From Pararhodobacter sp. (lineage in GTDB: Bacteria > Pseudomonadota > Alphaproteobacteria > Rhodobacterales > Rhodobacteraceae), in NCBI GenBank assembly GCA_020832665.1, contig JAFIEG010000044.1, positions 1 to 33,144 of the forward strand: DNA of 33,144 bases, in the 5' to 3' direction. Positions 17,830 to 26,728 of this stretch are shown piece by piece (position 1 is the stretch's first letter; the number at the start of each line of letters is the position of its first letter). Made by a program: the position numbers and the translations under genes. The notes beneath the pieces are model-generated. The model searched no databases. It saw only the letters and a list, made by a program, of their open reading frames with translations, and was not told the origin of the DNA.

Positions 17830-19017
17830 TCAGAACGGATCGGTCAGCGGCACCCAGCGCCCGTCCTGCACCTGATCCACCCGCACCAGTTCCGGCATGG
17901 CGTGGTTGTCCTCGAATCCAAGCTCGGTGAAGGTGGTGAAATCGGCGTGCCGCGTGGCGCGCGCGGCTTCGACAAAGCTGTCGGCGCTCAGATCGCGCCC
18001 GGCCGCTTCCAGCGCATCGATGAACCACGAGGTATAGGACCAGGCATTGGCCGCGTTCTCGTCGGCATCCACGCCGTAGGTCTCGGCGAAATCCGCCAGC
18101 CATGCCCGCGCATCGGCATCCTCGGTATCGGGCCCGTGCAGCTGCCAGCCGCCGATACCGTAAAGGCCCTCGACCTCGTCACCGCCCAACCGGGCCACCA
18201 GCGTGGCGCGGCCCGGAATGGCAGTAAGCACGCGCACGCCATCCCAGTCGAGCTTCTTGACCTCACTCATCACGCCCACGGTTTCGCGGATGATGGTGCC
18301 GGCAATGACCAGTTCCACCCCGGCCGCGCGCATCCGCGCCACCTGGCTGGAAAAGTCGATGTCGCCGGGCCGATAGGCCGCCTCGGCCACCACCTCGCCG
18401 GCGCCGGCCTCGGCCAGCCCCATGGTGACCCCGCCGCGGATCAGATCGCCGAACGGACCCTCCTGGTAGATCACGCCGATCCTCTCCACCCCCCATTCAT
18501 TGATCGCCCAGGCCAGCGCGCGCCCGGTGGTGGTGTGGTAGTTCTGCACGGTGGTGAACAGATAGGGGCTGTTCCCGGCCACCTGCTGCATGACGTTCGA
18601 AGCCGCCCAGGGCGCAAAGACAATGCGCCCGGCCTCGGTTGCCATGCCCACGGTAGCGGCATTGGTGCCCGAGCCGAAGGGGTTGAGAATGCCGAACACC
18701 TCATCCGAGCGGATCAGCTTTTGCGCGGCGCGAACGGCCAGCTGCGGTTGGCTGCCATTGTCCTCGACAATCAACCTGATGCGGCGGCCATGAATGCCGC
18801 CGGCCTCGTTGGCGCGGTCGATGCGCATCTGCATGGCGTTGCGCAGCATCGGCATGCCGGCGGCAACCGGGCCGGACAGGTCGAGATGCGTGCCGATGAC
18901 GATCTCGTCATCATGCACCCCCGAGGCGCGCGCACGCCCGGTGCCAAAGCCCAGCGACGAGCCTACCGCCAGCGCCGCGGCGCTGCTGGCAAGCATGGAA
19001 CGACGGTTCAGTTTCAT
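17830..19017 (-). CDS. LivK-type ABC transporter substrate-binding protein, Tat-exported
   Basis: A 395-residue periplasmic binding protein of the branched-chain amino acid/amide family (type I, two-lobe). The N-terminus NRRSMLASSAAALAVG is a twin-arginine signal, with cleavage probably after ARA near residue 31. The mature part begins DDEIVIGTHLDLSGPVAAG, and GGIHGRRIRLIVEDNGSQP is also typical of LivK proteins. Members of this family carry amino acids, but also aromatic acids, amides and urea, so the ligand is open. The ATG at 19017 follows GGGAGG closely. It is the last gene of the minus-strand cluster and presumably feeds LivHMGF. The Tat signal suggests export after folding. Confidence 0.9.
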   Translation of the reverse strand: MKLNRRSMLASSAAALAVGSSLGFGTGRARASGVHDDEIVIGTHLDLSGPVAAGMPMLRNAMQMRIDRANEAGGIHGRRIRLIVEDNGSQPQLAVRAAQKLIRSDEVFGILNPFGSGTNAATVGMATEAGRIVFAPWAASNVMQQVAGNSPYLFTTVQNYHTTTGRALAWAINEWGVERIGVIYQEGPFGDLIRGGVTMGLAEAGAGEVVAEAAYRPGDIDFSSQVARMRAAGVELVIAGTIIRETVGVMSEVKKLDWDGVRVLTAIPGRATLVARLGGDEVEGLYGIGGWQLHGPDTEDADARAWLADFAETYGVDADENAANAWSYTSWFIDALEAAGRDLSADSFVEAARATRHADFTTFTELGFEDNHAMPELVRVDQVQDGRWVPLTDPF

Positions 19018-19083
19018 TCTTTCCTCCCTTGGTGAATGATCGCCGACGGTTAGTTCTGCCTTCTGCCTGCCCCGACTACCGCC

Positions 19084-20922
19084 TCAGACGGGATACATGC
19101 CATCGATGAGCGCGGCGTATTTCTGCGCGATCACCTTTCGCTTGAGCTTCATGGTGGGGGTCAGCTCCTCGTCCTCGGCGGTGAGCAACTCGCCAAGGAT
19201 GCGGAAATCCTTGATCTGCTCGACCCGCGCCAGCATCAGGTTGGCCGCCTCCACCTCGCCACGGATCAACTCTATCACCGCCTGCGCCCGCGTCAGGCTG
19301 GCAAAATCGGTGTAGGGAATCGCCTGCTCGCGGGCGAACCGCGCGACATGCTCCTGATCGATCATGACGAGCGCAGTCAGAAAGCGCCGTGCCTCGCCGA
19401 TGACCACGGCATCGGTGATATAGGGGCTCATCTTCAGCAGGTTCTCGACCTGGCTGGGGGTGATGTTCTTGCCTCCGGCGGTGACGATGATGTCCTTGAT
19501 CCGGTCGCGGATCGCCAGATAGCCATCGCCATCGATGGCGCCGCAATCGCCGGTGCGCAGCCAGCCATCGGGGGTGATCGTCTCGGCGGTCTTTTCCGGG
19601 TTGTTCCAGTAACCGACAAAGACATTCGGCCCGCGCACCAGAATCTCGTCGGCCTCGCCGATCGATATCTCGGTGCCCCCGGCCTTGCGCCCGGCCCAGC
19701 CCAGCCTGATGCCGCCCTTCGGCGTGGCGGTGCAAAAACCCGTTGTCTCGGTCATGCCGAAAGCCTCGCGCAGTTCCACCCCGATCGACAGGAACCAGCG
19801 TATCAGATCGGGCGGCACGGGCGCGGCACCGGTAAGCGCGCTCTTCACATTCTGCAGCCCCAGAAAGATGCGGATATTGCGCAAGGCCACATGGCGCAGG
19901 GCGCGCGCCGGCAAGGACAGCGGCGGTGGCGCCACGCCCTTCAGCCGCGCCTCGACCTGCGGCTTGCCCAGATCCAGCGCCCGCCCATAGGCCCAGCGCG
20001 CCGGGCCAATCGCATCGCGCATGAAGAGCGTCACCGCCGAATGCATCTTCTCCCAGAACCGCGGCGGCGCGAAAACCACATGCGGCGCCACCTCGCGGAT
20101 GTCGTTCATCACCGTGCCGCTGTTTTCGGGAAAATGCACCACCAACCCCACCGCCAGCGGGTTGAACACGCTCGCCATGCGCTCGGCGATATGACAAAGC
20201 GGCAGAAAGGACAGCGACTTGTCGCCGGGCTCGATATCCAGATATTCCGGCGCGCAGGACATCTGGAAAACCAGATTGGCATTGCTGATCATCGCCCCCT
20301 TGGGCGCGCCGGTGGTGCCCGAGGTATAGACCAGAAACGCCAGATCATCGGGCCGACCGGCATCGATCGCGGCCTCGAAATCATTCGCCCGCGTCTCGGC
20401 CAGCTTGTGACCACGGGCCAGGAAATCATCGAAGAAGCTTACCGCCGGATCGGCAAAACCGCGCAGACCCTCGCGCTCCATCACCACGATATGCAGCAGG
20501 CGCGGACAACGTTCGCGCACCGCCAGCGCCTTGTCGAGCTGCTCCTGGTTCTCGACAAGCAGAACCCGCGCGCCCGAATCGTCCAGAATATGATGCACCT
20601 GAAAGGCCGAGGATGTCGGATAGATGCCGTTGCCGGCAAAGCCCATGCATTGTGCGCCGATATCGGCATACAGCCATTCGGGCCGGTTCTCGGCCAGCAC
20701 GCAGACGATATCGCCCCGCTCCAACCCCAGATCGGCCAGCGCCAGCCCGATGGCGCGGGCATTGGCGTAATATTCGCGCCAGGAAACCGTCTGCCAGAGC
20801 CCGCGCGCCTTGCGCCTGAGCGCCGGCGCCTCGCCCCATTCGGCCACCCGCGCGCGAAACACCCGCGCCGGTGTGTCCTGGCCCAGAAAGACCTGCGGCG
20901 CCTGACGTGCCTGCATGTTCAT
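19084..20922 (-). CDS. AMP-forming long-chain acyl-CoA synthetase family protein
   Basis: A 612-residue acyl-CoA synthetase of the long-chain (FadD15/FACL) branch. The phosphate loop is VYTSGTTGAPKGAM (residues 198-211). Further motifs are SFLPLCHIAERM, REAFGMTETTGF, GWLRTGDCGAIDGDGYLAI, DRIKDIIVTAGGKNITP and the C-terminal LTPTMKLKRKVI with the probable catalytic lysine. It activates a carboxylic acid to its CoA thioester. A gene of this kind set between Liv transporter genes usually suggests activation of the imported acid rather than bulk fatty acid metabolism. I chose ATG at 20922; TTG at 20940 or ATG at 20916 are alternatives. It is separated from livF by 118 nt holding an extragenic repeat, and from livK by 66 nt. 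Confidence 0.9.
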   Translation of the reverse strand: MNMQARQAPQVFLGQDTPARVFRARVAEWGEAPALRRKARGLWQTVSWREYYANARAIGLALADLGLERGDIVCVLAENRPEWLYADIGAQCMGFAGNGIYPTSSAFQVHHILDDSGARVLLVENQEQLDKALAVRERCPRLLHIVVMEREGLRGFADPAVSFFDDFLARGHKLAETRANDFEAAIDAGRPDDLAFLVYTSGTTGAPKGAMISNANLVFQMSCAPEYLDIEPGDKSLSFLPLCHIAERMASVFNPLAVGLVVHFPENSGTVMNDIREVAPHVVFAPPRFWEKMHSAVTLFMRDAIGPARWAYGRALDLGKPQVEARLKGVAPPPLSLPARALRHVALRNIRIFLGLQNVKSALTGAAPVPPDLIRWFLSIGVELREAFGMTETTGFCTATPKGGIRLGWAGRKAGGTEISIGEADEILVRGPNVFVGYWNNPEKTAETITPDGWLRTGDCGAIDGDGYLAIRDRIKDIIVTAGGKNITPSQVENLLKMSPYITDAVVIGEARRFLTALVMIDQEHVARFAREQAIPYTDFASLTRAQAVIELIRGEVEAANLMLARVEQIKDFRILGELLTAEDEELTPTMKLKRKVIAQKYAALIDGMYPV

Positions 20923-20950
20923 CGCCCCCACCCGCGCCAATCGCCGCCCT

Positions 20951-21012
20951 CTTCATCTTGCCTCAAATACGCCGGGGGGAATCGCCGCAGGCGATGGAGG
21001 GCAGCGCCCCCC
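20951..21012. repeat. Extragenic GCCGGGGGGA repeat, copy C
   Basis: It begins CTTCATCTTGCC, then AAATACGCCGGGGGGA, a hairpin with stem ATCGCC/GGCGAT and loop GCA (20981-20995 region), and GGGC-AGC-GCCC. Relative to copies A and B, paired positions change together while the loop is kept, showing selection for the hairpin. It lies within the long minus-strand cluster, between livF and the acyl-CoA synthetase gene. Confidence 0.85.
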
Positions 21013-21040
21013 TGCCCCGCCACCAGCATTGCAAGCCGTT

Positions 21041-21811
21041 TCATCGCCATGTCCGCCGCCTCTTCCAGCGCTGCGCCGTGCCGCTTTCGCCGACCAGCGA
21101 GCCGCCGCCCAGATAGGCCTCGCGCACATCGGCCTTCTCGCTGAGCGCCGCGCAGCTGTCATGCGCCACCACCCGGCCCAGCTCCATGATGTAGCCGATA
21201 TCGCCATGCTCCAGAGCCACGGCGGCGTTTTGCTCGACCACCAGCATGGCGGTGCCGGTTTCGTCGCGAATGCGGCTGACGATGGCGAAGATCTCGCGCG
21301 TCAGCCTCGGCGCCAGCCCCAGGCTGGGCTCGTCGAGCATCAACAGCTTCGGCGCCGACATGAAGGCGCGGCCGATGGCCAGCATCTGCTGCTCGCCCCC
21401 CGAAAGCAGCCCGGCATGCTGGCGTTCGCGCTCGCGCAGGCGCGGGAACCAGCCATAGACGCGCTCCAGATCGCGCGCCACATTGTCGCGGTCGCGCCGC
21501 GCATAGGCCCCCATGCCCAGGTTTTCGGCCACCGAAAGAAACGGATAGACCTGCCGCCCCTCGGGCACCAGCACCATGCCGCGCCGGCAGATGGCGTCGG
21601 GGTCAAGCCGCTGTGTTTCCTCGCCGCGAAACAGCACCTGCCCCTTGAACGGGTCGATGACGCCGGCGAGCGTGTTCAGGAGCGTCGTCTTGCCGGCGCC
21701 ATTGGCGCCCAGCACGGCCACGATCTGGCCCTCATCGACCTTGAGATTCACCCCCTGCATGGCCACGATCGGGCCATACCAGGTTTCCAGATTGCGCACT
21801 TCCAGCAGCAT
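21041..21811 (-). CDS. livF: LivF-type ABC transporter ATP-binding protein
   Basis: A 256-residue cytoplasmic ATPase of the branched-chain amino acid/amide ABC importer family. Walker A GANGAGKT is at residues 35-42, signature LSGGEQQMLAIGRA at about 136-149, Walker B LLMLDEPSLGL at 156-166 and the switch His region VVEQNAAVALE further on. VPEGRQVYPFLSVAENL is the typical LivF Q-loop area. An extra tail of about 25 residues follows AYLGG and ends Arg-rich; LivF proteins usually stop close to that motif. The start is 3 nt beyond the livG stop, so translation is probably coupled. Confidence 0.93.
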   Translation of the reverse strand: MLLEVRNLETWYGPIVAMQGVNLKVDEGQIVAVLGANGAGKTTLLNTLAGVIDPFKGQVLFRGEETQRLDPDAICRRGMVLVPEGRQVYPFLSVAENLGMGAYARRDRDNVARDLERVYGWFPRLRERERQHAGLLSGGEQQMLAIGRAFMSAPKLLMLDEPSLGLAPRLTREIFAIVSRIRDETGTAMLVVEQNAAVALEHGDIGYIMELGRVVAHDSCAALSEKADVREAYLGGGSLVGESGTAQRWKRRRTWR

Positions 21812-21814
21812 CGC

Positions 21815-22579
21815 TCAGCCCCCCAGATAGGCGGCGATCACGCCGGGATGGTTTTGCACCTCTTCGACCGTGCCCTCGGCCAGCACCGCGCCCTGCGCCA
21901 TGCAGATCACCCGGTCGGCCACCGCATTGACCAGCGACATGTCGTGCTCGACCATGACCACGGTGATGCCCAGATCGGCGCGAATATCCTCGATCCAGAA
22001 AGCCAGGTCGCGCGTCTCTTCCGGATTCAGCCCCGAGGCGGGCTCATCGAGAAACAGCAATTCGGGCTGCGTGCACAGCGCCCGGCCCAGCTCGACCACC
22101 TTGCGCACGCCATAGGGCAAGCCCGCGATCAGCGCGTTGCGCCAGGGCGAAAGCTCCAGAAACTCGATCACCGCCTCGACCTGGGCGCGGTGGTCCTCTT
22201 CCATCCGCGTCAGCGCCGGGGTGCGCAGCAGCTGCTGCCACCAGCGCCCCTGATCGAAGCGCTGCCGGCCCAGCATCAGATTGTCGAGTACGGTGGCGTT
22301 CTCGAACAGCTCGATATTCTGATAGGTTCGCGCCAGCCCCAGATGCGCGATCCGGTGGCGCGGCACGCGCCGCAAATCGGCACCCTTGAAGTGCATCTCG
22401 CCGCCCGAGGCGTTGAACACCCGCGTCACCAGGTTCAGCATCGAGGTCTTGCCGGCGCCGTTGGGGCCGATCACCGCCAGCACCTCGCCAGGCTGCACCG
22501 TCATGCTCAGGCCCGATATCGCCTTCAGCCCGCCGAAATGCAGCGACACGTTGCGCAGTTCCAGAAGCGGCGCGTTCAT
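21815..22579 (-). CDS. livG: LivG-type ABC transporter ATP-binding protein
   Basis: A 254-residue ATPase partner of LivF. Walker A GPNGAGKT (residues 38-45), the LivG-type replacement signature LPYGVRKVVELGRAL (154-168), Walker B LLFLDEP (174-180) and the switch region VVMVEHDMSLV. The segment GLARTYQNIELFENATVLDNL is characteristic of LivG. Its ATG overlaps the livM stop by 4 nt (ATGA). Confidence 0.94.
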   Translation of the reverse strand: MNAPLLELRNVSLHFGGLKAISGLSMTVQPGEVLAVIGPNGAGKTSMLNLVTRVFNASGGEMHFKGADLRRVPRHRIAHLGLARTYQNIELFENATVLDNLMLGRQRFDQGRWWQQLLRTPALTRMEEDHRAQVEAVIEFLELSPWRNALIAGLPYGVRKVVELGRALCTQPELLFLDEPASGLNPEETRDLAFWIEDIRADLGITVVMVEHDMSLVNAVADRVICMAQGAVLAEGTVEEVQNHPGVIAAYLGG

Positions 22580-23652
22580 TTGTCACGCTCCGATTTCATG
22601 TAGGCTTTCTGCCGGCGGAAGGTGTCGCGCCGGTAAAGCGGAAAGCTCTGGATGAGCGCGCGCAGCTTCAGCCAACGACCGTTGAGCCCGCGCGGCTCGA
22701 AGAGCACGAAGAAGGCCAGGATGGCACCGAAGACGAACAGCTCGAGCCCGAACTGGCGCGCGACCACATCGGGCAGCACGGCCTTGAGCCGCGAGATGGC
22801 CACCGGCAGAACCCCGATCACCACCGCCCCCATGATTGCCCCGCGCATCGAGCCCAGCCCGCCGATGACCACCATCAGCACCAGCTCCAGCGACAGAAGC
22901 AGGGTAAAGCCGTCAGGAGTCAGATAGCCGATGTGATGCGCCATCAGCGCCCCGGCCAGCCCCGTCACCCCCGCCGACAGGCCGAAGGCGCCGATCTTGA
23001 CGCGCTTGACATTGATCCCCAGCCCGGCTGCCGCGGCCTCGGAATCGCGCACGCCGACAAAGGCGCGCCCCAGCCCCGAGCGCAACAGGTTCAGAAGCCC
23101 CAGCAGCACCACCACCGCCACCGCGAGGCAGAAATAATAGAACGCCGTGGGCGAGGCGAGCGACAGGCCGAACATCTCGGGGCGCGGCACCGACAGGCCC
23201 ATGAAACCGCCGGTGACCCCGCGCCACATGCCGATCAATTGCTCGACGATGATGGCAAAGGCCAGCGTGACCATGGCCAGATAAAGCCCGTGCACGCGAA
23301 TGGCCGGGATGCCCACCACCAGCCCCGCCGCCGCCGCAATCAGCGCCGCCAGCGGGATCGAGGCCGCCATCGGCACGCCCTGGCGCATCAGCCAGGCATG
23401 GGCATAGGCGCCGATGGCGACAAAGGCGGCATGGCCCAGCGATATCTGGCCGGTAAAGCCGGTGAGCAGCATCAGCCCCATCGCGGCGATGCACAGGATC
23501 AGCACATAGGCCATCTCGCCCAGAATGTAGTTCGAGGCGAAGAAGGGCGCGGCCAGCAAAAGCGCGGCCAGCAATCCGTAATTGGCCCAGTCCTCGGGGT
23601 GGCGCAGCAGCGCGAAGCCCTGGCGGTATTCGGTATCATAGGCAAAGCGCAT
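22576..23652 (-). CDS. livM: LivM-type ABC transporter permease
   Basis: A 358-residue inner-membrane permease with about 8-10 hydrophobic segments. The N-terminal cytoplasmic stretch has about 25 residues. The family hallmark GFTGQISLGHAAFVAIGAY lies at about residues 66-85. GIPAIRVHGLYLAMVTLAFA and GGLGSMRGAIMGA are other conserved parts, the latter being the cytoplasmic coupling loop that contacts the ATPase. The C-terminus is basic. It starts 3 nt after the livH stop and overlaps livG by 4 nt. It forms the transmembrane channel together with LivH. Confidence 0.94.
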   Translation of the reverse strand: MRFAYDTEYRQGFALLRHPEDWANYGLLAALLLAAPFFASNYILGEMAYVLILCIAAMGLMLLTGFTGQISLGHAAFVAIGAYAHAWLMRQGVPMAASIPLAALIAAAAGLVVGIPAIRVHGLYLAMVTLAFAIIVEQLIGMWRGVTGGFMGLSVPRPEMFGLSLASPTAFYYFCLAVAVVVLLGLLNLLRSGLGRAFVGVRDSEAAAAGLGINVKRVKIGAFGLSAGVTGLAGALMAHHIGYLTPDGFTLLLSLELVLMVVIGGLGSMRGAIMGAVVIGVLPVAISRLKAVLPDVVARQFGLELFVFGAILAFFVLFEPRGLNGRWLKLRALIQSFPLYRRDTFRRQKAYMKSERDK

Positions 23653-23655
23653 AAC

Positions 23656-24540
23656 TCAGACCCTCCGCCCATGGGCTTCGCCCAGGATGCCGCGCGGGCG
23701 CAGGATCAGCACGCCGATCAGCACCAGATAAGCGGCGATATCCTTGAAGCCATGCGGCAGATAGACCCCGGCATATTGCTCGATCAGCCCGATCAGCAGC
23801 CCGCCGAGAATGGCACCGGGGATCGAGCCGAAGCCCCCCAGCACGATAGCCGCCAGCGCCTTGAGCGTGACCAGCCACAGCGCGGTATCGACCAGCGCGA
23901 TGGGTGCCAGGAACACGCCGGCCACCGCCGCCGTCGCCCCGCCCAGCGCAAAGACCAGCGAGTTCACGCGCTTGACCTGCACGCCGTTGAGATAGGCGGC
24001 AAGCTGGTTCTGGCTCGATGCCTGCATGGCCACGCCCAGCCGCGTGTTGCGAAAGAACAGCCACAGGCCCAGCGTTATGGCCAGCACCACGCCCATGATG
24101 ACCAGCTCGATATTGGCGAAGGAAACCCCGAAAACCTGCGTCGATTGCCCCGACCAGGGCGTACGGTAGCTTTGCGATTCGGGGCCGAAGATCATGCTCA
24201 CCAGGCCGCGGATCATGAAGGCCAGCGCGATGGTCAGCATGACGCCGGAAAACTGCGGCTGGCCGGCGATGCGGCGAATGACCAGGGCATCGAGCCCATA
24301 GGCAAAGGCGCCCATCAGCGCCATGACGATGAGCAGCGCCGCCCAGAAGGGCAGCCCCATCAGCGCGATCAGCGCCCAGGCGATGAAGGCGCCGAGCACC
24401 AGAATGTCGCCATGAGCGAAATTCAGCACCTCGGTGGCCTTGTAGATCAGCACGATGCCCAGCGCGATCAGCGCATAGATGGCGCCGACGGCGATGCCGT
24501 TCATCGTGATCTGCGCAAAGAGCGCAAGTTCGGGGCTCAT
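23656..24540 (-). CDS. livH: LivH-type ABC transporter permease
   Basis: A 294-residue inner-membrane permease. The hallmark IYKATEVLNFAHGDILVLGAF lies near the N-terminus, and the coupling-loop motif GGFGSIPGAILGGLLIG near the C-terminus. About eight membrane segments are visible. The ATG at 24540 follows GAGGA by 7 nt and overlaps the stop of the upstream regulator gene by 4 nt (ATGA). The frame runs 20 codons further upstream inside the regulator gene, but that start lacks support. It partners with LivM. Confidence 0.94.
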   Translation of the reverse strand: MSPELALFAQITMNGIAVGAIYALIALGIVLIYKATEVLNFAHGDILVLGAFIAWALIALMGLPFWAALLIVMALMGAFAYGLDALVIRRIAGQPQFSGVMLTIALAFMIRGLVSMIFGPESQSYRTPWSGQSTQVFGVSFANIELVIMGVVLAITLGLWLFFRNTRLGVAMQASSQNQLAAYLNGVQVKRVNSLVFALGGATAAVAGVFLAPIALVDTALWLVTLKALAAIVLGGFGSIPGAILGGLLIGLIEQYAGVYLPHGFKDIAAYLVLIGVLILRPRGILGEAHGRRV

Positions 24541-25487
24541 GTCGTTTCCTCTGCGGGGGGTTCGAATTCCACTTCCCAGGGCAGAAGCGGCTGGTGGCAA
24601 TGGCTGCAGGCGGCGCGCGCGGCGAAGGGGTGGCCGCAGGCGCGGTGCACCGGCGCTATCGAGCTGGGCTCGTTGAAATGGTGCTCGCTGGCCCAGGCCG
24701 CGAAACAGGTGATGTAGCCGAACAGCGCGCGGCTGGCCGGGGTGAGCCTGTAGCGGCGGCGGCGGCCGTCATCGGGGTCTGGCTCGGCGCGCAGAAGCCC
24801 GGCCTCGACCATGCCTGAGAGCCGGCGCGCCAGCACCGAGGGGCCGATCTGCAGCACCTGCGACAGCTCGTCGAAATAGCGGCAGCCCAGCGTGACCGCC
24901 GAAACGATGAGCAGTGCCCAGCGGTCGAGCCGCAGGCCCAGGCTGCCCGCCGCGCCCTCGCCCACCGGCACGCGCGGGGTGCGCGCGGGTGCCGTGCCGT
25001 CATGCGGCAACCGGCGGTTGGGGCGCAGGCGAAAGCGCAAATCATGCATGGTGACCTGCTCGCCGCAGGCGCCGCAGGTAAGCTCGGGCAGGAAGGCGTG
25101 ACCGCAACTCTTGTGCTTGAGCCGGCGCGGCAGCGGCAGGTCATGCTCGCCGAAGCGGTGTTCCCAATCCCAGACCATGAGCACCGCGTCATACATCGCC
25201 AGCCCCTTGCGGGTGAGGTGATAGGCATGGCGCAGCGGGCGCTGGCTGTAGGGGCGCGGGCGCATCATGTCCATCGCCACCAGCGCCTTGAGCCGGTCTG
25301 ACAGCGTATGGCGCGGAATGCCCAGCTTCGCCTGAAAGTCATCGAAGCGCTTGATGCCCATGAAGGCGCCCATGAGCACCTGCACCGTCCAGCGGTCGCC
25401 CAGCAGGCGCAGCCCGTGATTGAGCGTAGAGGTCAGGATGGCCTCGCGCATCAATTCCAGGTTCAGGGGCTCGGCTTGGGCGTTCAC
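24537..25487 (-). CDS. Double HxlR-type winged-helix regulator with two zinc-ligand motifs
   Basis: A 316-residue protein made of two similar halves. Each half has an HxlR-like winged helix: residues about 20-110, with LLGDRWTVQVLMGAFMGIKRF and LSDRLKALVAMDMM; and about 180-270, with LRLDRWALLIVSAVTLGCRYF and LARRLSGMVEAGLL. Each is followed by a short cysteine/histidine cluster with identical spacing: HxxCGHx7CxxC at H125, C128, H130, C138, C141 and again at H281, C284, H286, C294, C297. HxlR regulators normally act as dimers of a single domain of about 110 residues, so this looks like a built-in dimer. The zinc role is inferred from the ligands. The start is a GTG at 25487 behind GAGGG, 3 nt after the thiolase stop, and it overlaps livH by 4 nt. 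It is the only regulator within the cluster and the likely controller of it. Confidence 0.85.
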   Translation of the reverse strand: MNAQAEPLNLELMREAILTSTLNHGLRLLGDRWTVQVLMGAFMGIKRFDDFQAKLGIPRHTLSDRLKALVAMDMMRPRPYSQRPLRHAYHLTRKGLAMYDAVLMVWDWEHRFGEHDLPLPRRLKHKSCGHAFLPELTCGACGEQVTMHDLRFRLRPNRRLPHDGTAPARTPRVPVGEGAAGSLGLRLDRWALLIVSAVTLGCRYFDELSQVLQIGPSVLARRLSGMVEAGLLRAEPDPDDGRRRRYRLTPASRALFGYITCFAAWASEHHFNEPSSIAPVHRACGHPFAARAACSHCHQPLLPWEVEFEPPAEETT

Positions 25488-25490
25488 CGC

Positions 25491-26672
25491 TCACACCCTC
25501 TCGATGATCATGGCCGAGGCCAGCCCGGCCGCGCCGCACAGCGCGATCAGCGCGCGCTTGCCGTCGCGGCGTTCCAGCTCGTCAAGCGCCATCGACAGCA
25601 GCGCCGATCCGGTCGAGCCCATGGCATGGCCAAGCGCGATGGCGCCGCCATTGACGTTCAGGCGCTCCATCCCCACGCCCATATGGCGCGAGAAATGCAG
25701 CATCAGCGCGGCGAAGCTTTCGTTGATCTCAAACAGGTCGATATCGTCGGCGCCCAGCCCCGCGCGCTTGAGCACCGCCTGTGCCGCATCGACCGCGCCG
25801 GTCAGCGCCAGCGTGCGATCCACCGCCAGCTCTGCCGAGGCCAGGATGCGCGCGCGCGGCTTCAGCCCGGCACGTTCGGCCGCCGACGGGCTGGCCACCA
25901 GCACCGCCGAGGCGCCATCGGCCATGGCCGGGGAATTGCCGGCGTGGTGAACATGTTCCACCGCTTCCAGCCCGTATGCCTTCGCCAAAAGCGCGTCGAT
26001 GCCGTATTTCGCGCCCAACTCGGCAAAGGCGGGCTCCATCCCCGCCAGCTTTTCGGCACTGGTGCCGGGGCGCGGGGTTTCATCGGTATCCAGCCCGTCC
26101 ACCGACACAAGGCCGGCACAGCGCCCGCCCTCGCGCGCGGCCACCGCGCGCGCCTGGCTCTCGGCGGCGTATTCGTCGCATTCGGCGCGGGTGAGGCCCT
26201 CCATCGTTGCCACCAGATCGGCGGCGATGCCGATGGGCACCAGGCGCTGCTCGCGCTGAAAGTCGAAATCATGCGTCAGCGGGCCCTTGTCGGATGCCAT
26301 GGGCACGCGCGACATGCTCTCCACCCCGCCGCCCAGCGCCAGCATGTCGCCCTCCAGCGCCGAAAGCGCGGCCAGCCGCACCGCCGACAGGCCCGAGGCG
26401 CAGTAGCGGTTCACGCTCAGCCCCGGCACAGCGTCGCCCAGCCCCGCCGCCAGACCGCCCAGGCGCGCGATATTGGCGCCCTGCTCGCCGGTCTGGGTGA
26501 CGCAGCCGATGATCATCTCGCCCGGCGCGGCCTCGGCCAGCGCGTAGCGATCAGACAGCGCGCGCAGCGGCGCAGCCAGCAGATCGACCGGCTTGACGCC
26601 GGCCAGCGCGCCCTTGGCATTGCCCCTTCCGCGCGGCGTGCGCACCGCGTCGATGATGAGCGCTTGCGCCAT
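25491..26672 (-). CDS. Acetyl-CoA acyltransferase / thiolase
   Basis: A 393-residue thiolase with all catalytic residues visible: nucleophile Cys91 in VNRYCASGLSAVRL, His349 in NVNGGAIALGHAMGSTG and Cys379 in LIALCGAAGLASAM. It also has FEINESFAALML. It either cleaves 3-ketoacyl-CoA to acetyl-CoA plus a shortened acyl-CoA or runs the reverse condensation. In this setting cleavage is more likely. Two adjacent ATGs (26675 and 26672) are possible; the second has better spacing (7 nt) from GGAGG. It lies 53-56 nt after the flavoprotein gene and 3 nt before the regulator gene. Chain-length preference cannot be told. Confidence 0.92.
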   Translation of the reverse strand: MAQALIIDAVRTPRGRGNAKGALAGVKPVDLLAAPLRALSDRYALAEAAPGEMIIGCVTQTGEQGANIARLGGLAAGLGDAVPGLSVNRYCASGLSAVRLAALSALEGDMLALGGGVESMSRVPMASDKGPLTHDFDFQREQRLVPIGIAADLVATMEGLTRAECDEYAAESQARAVAAREGGRCAGLVSVDGLDTDETPRPGTSAEKLAGMEPAFAELGAKYGIDALLAKAYGLEAVEHVHHAGNSPAMADGASAVLVASPSAAERAGLKPRARILASAELAVDRTLALTGAVDAAQAVLKRAGLGADDIDLFEINESFAALMLHFSRHMGVGMERLNVNGGAIALGHAMGSTGSALLSMALDELERRDGKRALIALCGAAGLASAMIIERV

Positions 26673-26728
26673 CATGCGTCCTCCCGTTTCAACGCGCCGT
26701 TGCCCGGCGCTTATTTCTGCGGCCCCGA

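Noticed and set aside
19348-22603. Two long overlapping plus-strand open frames opposite the acyl-CoA synthetase and Liv ATPase genes
   Set aside because: No recognisable domains, low-complexity composition, and they overlap well-supported minus-strand genes.
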